Source: Blastomussa wellsi (taxonomy: Eukaryota; Cnidaria; Anthozoa; Scleractinia; Plerogyridae). Taken from it: DNA of 64,000 nt. The notes beneath the pieces are model-generated. The model made no database searches and was not told the origin of the DNA. It saw nothing but the letters and a program-made list of their open reading frames with translations. Of this stretch, positions 59,716-64,000 are shown piece after piece. The stretch is from assembly GCA_947652115.1 (NCBI GenBank), contig OX393574.1, positions 11,105,975-11,169,974 of the forward strand. The letters run 5' to 3'. Position numbers and translations under genes: made by a program. Positions within the stretch are counted from its first letter, which is position 1; every line of letters begins with the position of its first letter.

Positions 59716-60164
59716 AGGGTTACTCCTTCAGGAGTACTTCCTTGACGATTTGCGGTGCTGGTTTGAAGAGGTCTTTAGCAGCTTCCTTCTTAATACGGGA
59801 TTGGATCCTTGCTACTATGTGCGCTCCGAACGCTGGGAGGTGGCTATGGGGTCTACTACCGACTGCGAAGCTCCCATCTACTCTTTGAGTTACTGCGGCT
59901 CTGCACGGGTTATTCTTTGTTCTGATTGTTCACTGCCAGTTGATTGTATTACCCCGTTTCCGCTTCACATTATACGTGTAACCGAAGCTGTCTATTAGCT
60001 TCCGTTTTCCACGTTTAGTTCCGCCCTGCACCTCTCTCCTCCGCAGTGGCCTCTTTCATTTTCGGGAAGGGGAATAGGGAGAGGTGAAAAGAAAGCGCGT
60101 GGAGGCTGGGGAGAAGGGAATTCAGAGTTCGCGGTGAATGCTGGGAAGGACGAAAACGAGGAGA

Positions 60165-60252
60165 ATGTAAGCCCCTTCCAAAAATAAGCCACTCAAAAAG
60201 GTCCTTTGAAAAATATAAGCCCCGGGGCTTATTTTCGGAATTTTACGGTATA
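60165..60252. repeat. Terminal piece of a DNA element
   Basis: ATAAGCCCCGGGGCTTATTT palindrome followed by TCGGAATTTTACGGTATA, with CTTCCAAAAATAAGCC before it; looks like one end of a transposon. The GC-rich block 60000-60165 shows no gene. Confidence 0.45.
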
Positions 60253-60644
60253 CCCCTGGAAAAAATTGTGATTATCTTTAACAACCCCTGTTTATGGGCT
60301 TTAGAAAAATATTGGTCTACTCATTTTATACGTGAAACTTTGATGCAGACGGATTATCAGGCTTGATAAAATGCGCCATTTTTCAAAAACTTTTCCTCAC
60401 GTGACCACACCACCAAGTGAAAAATCCGAAAGGCCTGGTCACAAATTGTCAATATGGCGGCTGTGTAAAAACTTGAACATTTGACACAAAATTTTGTTCA
60501 TACGTATTTTTAGTGATCGAAATCACAATTCCCCAGAATATAATCACTTTCTGAAAGTACATATCAGATCAGGATAAAGCGCATATCAAAATCCTTCGTT
60601 GGCGTGTATTGAAACCGTTATTGTCTTGAAGATAGACGGCCGAT

Positions 60645-62815
60645 ATGGATGTTGACCAGTTCCTGTCAACCGTGTTCCCGTCGAAGAGGGATGAAAATAT
60701 CGCCACCCCGAGGTAATTAGCAAGCAAAATGATGTACTCTTTAATTTGTTCATGATTTCTTCTTCATCCGTGCAAAGGAAAGAATCGAAGGTAACAGACG
60801 AAGCGTTCGAGAAAATCTGTTTTTCTAGGTCAGTAAGGTGAAAACCGCTAAAAAAAACACAGTAGTGCAGCAGCTCTCGTAACCTTGTAACTCTACTGGT
60901 AGAAGTTGCTATTGTTTTAGGGGCTTGCGGCATTGTTCCTGTTGTTTGTTCTATTTTTTTCACGCAGGGTATCGAGACATTGATGTGAGCCCTTTCGAGA
61001 GCTGCTACATCGCCCAGAAAAAAACAGCCTGGTGGAAGTGCATTTTTCTTTTGTTCTGTTGAATGTAACATTTTCGGAATTTTTAGACAGCCCCATAGGA
61101 GAATACAGTGTAGATTACAGTGGGTCTGCCTGGTGTACTGAAAAAGGCATAATGATATTTGCACCTTCTGTCCATTACTGATACAGGTGGCTCACACTTT
61201 AGCGTACACCATCGGGTTATGGTGCACGTCAGAAGTTTGGAGAGCTTGAACGAAGCATACAAGTCTCTCAAGGCGATAGCCGAGAGTAACTCTAGCTTCT
61301 TGAGTGCTCTCCAAACTTCCCAAGTGCACCATAATTCTTGGTGCACAGCTAAAAGCACAAACCAATTGTTTTGTAATATTGCCGGTGGAAATGTACATAA
61401 AAAACTGCGCCAGAAAAAAATATGGCGGAGCAAAATGATTTGCTCAAGCTAACAGTGTGCTCCATTGGATTATGTACTGAATTTGATCTGTTAATTAGCT
61501 ATGTTATAACATTTGTTGGTAACCTTTTCAGACGATTGTTAGAATATGGAACTCTACAAAATCATATTGGAGAAATTCTAGCTCAGTATGAAGGGGAGCC
61601 TAAACAAGGTACATAGATAGATATATTACAATATTCGGAGCAACTTCAGAATAGTGGGCCACAATTGTGTGACATTTAACTTCTGCTCCTGCCGTCTTGC
61701 CAGGGGTCTCAATGCCTGACGCAGACCAGAAGGATCGTGGACTCTGGGGACGACAATGCTTAGCACATAAAGTATTTTGTCTGTTGTTGCCATATGCAAA
61801 TATCAACTGCGGAATTGAGGGAGAAGAAGTTTAATGTCATGTAATTGCTCGTGACCGGGTATGCTGAAGTTTAGCCAAATATTTAGTATTGATAGGCCAT
61901 TTTACAGTTCTGTGCTTAGTTACCAAGCCTTTGAGTGGAATTGAGGCTGAAGGTGACCTTGCATAGATACAAACCCTCTTGCTTTTGATATGTAAATCGT
62001 TTTGTTGTTATGCTAAATAGTTTCTGGTCTCTATCATGACAAGATCACCCTGAGCCTCGCTTTCATACAGAGGCCTGGTTACATTTCACAGAACTGTAAA
62101 ATGGACTATTCACTGGTAGTACCCATTTATTGTCCTGGCGCCAGTTGTTCAAAGAATGAATAATGCTGTCAACTTTAAAAATCACTATCCAGTTGATAGC
62201 ATGGTATAAAACAGTTATCCACTGGATTGTGATTTATCTGGGCCTAGTTGTTCAAAGGCTTGATAACGCCATCCATTGGATGAGTCGCTATTGAGTGGAT
62301 TAGTGCTGACAAAGCAAACATGCTAGATCCAGGATAGTTATTTATCTGATGGATACATTATCCACCTTTTGAACAACTGAATCCTGGTGGATAACTTCAT
62401 ACACCCTTTGAATAGCCGGGTGAGGTGCTGTTCATGAGAGTATTTAGTGTCTTGTATAAGAATATGATCGTGGTCAGAGCTCAAACCCACAACACACAAT
62501 CTGGAGTCAATTGCACTAGCCATTAGTAAGACCACTGCACCTCTCAAACATAAAACTATAAAATTTTATATCTTTTAGTTGATAGTAGTTACACCTTCTT
62601 TTGACAAGGATAGTACTGTAGGATAGGATAGAACTGTAATTAAGTCATTAATTATTTGAAAGGAATAGATCCAATGAAAAGGTAATATTCAGGTCACATG
62701 AATGCTCTACAAGCCCCAATAAAAATCAGCAGTAGAATTAACTTTTGATACAGATCTCTACTGATTAAAATGCAAAACACGATGGAATCAAATAATTATA
62801 CTACGCATTCAATTC

Positions 62816-62847
<32 letters not shown>

Positions 62848-63685
62848 TGCATCCGATCTGTAAGGGCTTTACAATGGCTTGCCTATCGCAGAATGAAAAG
62901 CTACAGTTTCGTACAGTAGTTGTCAAAAATGTTTTAGTGTATCAAAAATTTGGGACAAAAGTAATGTGAATTAGCATCTTGGAAATTGACGCTCCACTAA
63001 ATTAATGGTGCGGAAATTATATGCTCACAAAAATTAACACGACTCAGAGGTTTCAAAACAGGGCAGCGGCTGCCAGAGTTCAACCAGCTACTTGACTACT
63101 ATGCAACCGGCTACTCTGGTCATAGCAATCAGCTTGTGACAAGAAATCTCACTTGTAATATCCACCTACTCTTCTAGTCAGTAGCCTGCGAGCAGGCTAC
63201 AGCTATACAGGACGGTTGGGCATTGTAGCCTGCAGACAAAGGTTTTGGGCCGCCGTGCTCTGCACGAGATTCTAGTGCAAGCTCTGATTGGCAGGATCCA
63301 GGAGGTTGACAGGTTTGATTGACGTCACCATTTTTCCGACCCGATTCACAGGCTACCAGTCAGTGACTCCTACTTCAAAACATTTTGAAACCCCTGTCCA
63401 ACTTAAATTAACACAAATTTCCCAAATCTGCATTAATTTCATGAATCATTAATTTCCTATTAATAATAAGGTAGTTACTAACTTCACCACTACATGTAAC
63501 TGGTCGCACCTACATGTATAACATATATTATTTGGCAATTCAATCTCTAGCTATACCATATATTTTTTATGCTAGAAGTTGATGCTGAAGAAAGAGCTTT
63601 AACAGATGGAAGAATTGGACCAGAAATAGTGGGAATTGATAGGACTAGTCTTTGTGGCTCTATGAATATCAATGATGGAATCGAG
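60645..63685 (+). CDS. Unidentified gene, first three exons
   Basis: Exons 60645-60712, 61532-61608 and 63576-63685 join in phase (2, 1, 0) with clean sites: donors GAGGTAATT, AAGGTACAT, GAGGTACAAG; acceptors CTTTTCAG and TATGCTAG. The 85 residues begin MDVDQFLSTVFPSKRDENIA and continue RRLLEYGTLQNHIGEILAQY and IGPEIVGIDRTSLCGSMNIN. There is no signal peptide or membrane segment, and I do not recognise the family. The gene runs off the right edge. The introns hold MITEs only. The start is the first ATG of an open, spliced frame; an upstream ATG further left cannot be excluded. Confidence 0.65.
61185..61376. repeat. Foldback MITE family F, diverged
   Basis: TTATGGTGCAC...GAAGTTTGGAGAGC and GCTCTCCAAACTTC...GTGCACCATAA form arms of about 60 bp; ends with ACAAACCAATTGT. 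Lies in intron 1 of the unidentified gene, outside the sulfotransferase cluster. Confidence 0.75.
61891..62116. repeat. Short TIR MITE, copy B
   Basis: GATAGGCCATTTTACAGTTC and CAGAACTGTAAAATGGACTA are perfect inverted ends of about 17 bp; otherwise as 4568-4782. Confidence 0.8.
62122..62390. repeat. GTTGTTCAAAG MITE
   Basis: GCCAGTTGTTCAAAG at the left and CTTTTGAACAACTG at the right are inverted; the inside has repeated GGATAA/TTATCC words (ATCCAGTTGATAG, TTATCCACTGGAT). Probably two overlapping copies (second start GCCTAGTTGTTCAAAG at 62243). Confidence 0.65.
63178..63362. repeat. GTAGCCTGCGAGCAGGCTAC element
   Basis: AGTAGCCTGCGAGCAGGCTA at the left and TCACAGGCTACCAGTCAG at the right are partial inverted ends; a related word (TTTAGCCTGCGAACAGGCTC) is at 9795 in intron 1 of copy 1. 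Confidence 0.55.
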
Positions 63686-64000
63686 GTACAAGATTGTTGT
63701 TTTGTTACGCTTTAACATGCAAGGAACACTCTCCTTGTTGTCTAATAAATCCCCCTGGAGTTTGCATTTTTGTTATGTAAAAAATATTAAAAATGAATCT
63801 TTTGGGTTCCACTTTCACCATTTAGCATTCACAGTGCTCACTGGATGAAGTTTTCTATTAAGGAGTTAATTTCTATTCTTACAATGTACCATTGAAAAGG
63901 TGTAAACCGAATTCTGTTTGGTTTTGAGCAGTAGCCAAGTAGCCTGGCTGTTATTCCTTTCTAACGAGCTTTCAAAACATATATTGCAATCTGATTTCAC

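Noticed and set aside
60586..61164. 192-codon frame on the - strand
   Set aside because: It overlaps exon 1 of the + strand gene, has no recognisable domain, and part of it is intron; more likely a chance frame.
61422..61616. Single-exon frame starting ATGGCGGAGCAAAATG before exon 2 of the unidentified gene
   Set aside because: It reads through a good acceptor (CTTTTCAG at 61531) into exon 2; the frame before that site is hydrophobic and unlike the rest, and exon 1 at 60645 gives a clean phase match.

Overview
The window is eukaryotic, AT-rich, intron-bearing and crowded with transposon remnants. It is most likely from an anthozoan cnidarian such as a stony coral. That inference rests on the animal gene content (GMPPB, a Golgi-type carbohydrate sulfotransferase family) and on the mix of repeats: DIRS, L1/Tx1-like LINE, Penelope-like, piggyBac-like MITEs, tRNA-SINE and many foldback elements. 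Species was not determined.

Layout. (1) 1-3.6 kb: the last five coding exons visible here of GMPPB on the + strand, with MITEs and a tRNA-SINE in its introns. (2) 3.6-7.2 kb: repeats, a decayed DIRS fragment on the - strand, and a small inverted scrap of the sulfotransferase gene. (3) 7.2-54.8 kb: four tandem, same-strand copies of one three-exon type II membrane sulfotransferase gene (exon 1 membrane anchor, a 29-bp microexon, an ~0.8 kb catalytic exon). Coding spans are 8207-21335, 25136-32891, 36640-45260 and 50299-54843. Copies 1, 2 and 4 read open; copy 3 has a stop codon in exon 1. In copies 1-3 intron 2 carries a huge 18-bp minisatellite (about 106-120 units each) followed by a piggyBac-like MITE; copy 4 has neither. 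In copy 1 a 4.4 kb L1/Tx1-like LINE sits inside the minisatellite. (4) 54.8-60.6 kb: gene-poor, with repeats and a LINE 3' fragment. (5) 60645-63685: the first three exons found of an unidentified + strand gene, running off the right edge.

The spacers between sulfotransferase copies are duplicated with the genes (unit about 11.5-12.4 kb). They carry hammerhead-ribozyme-like motifs, long foldbacks and, in the third spacer, a Penelope-like fragment and a 200-N assembly gap. Copies 2 and 3 are nearly identical and encode the same catalytic exon, which means either a very recent duplication or two haplotypes joined in the assembly. Copy 4 is the most divergent and lacks the array, so it probably resembles the state before the array arose.

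If expressed, the sulfotransferases would be Golgi enzymes moving sulfate from PAPS to glycan chains. GMPPB makes GDP-mannose in the cytosol. No functional link between them is implied by their being neighbours.
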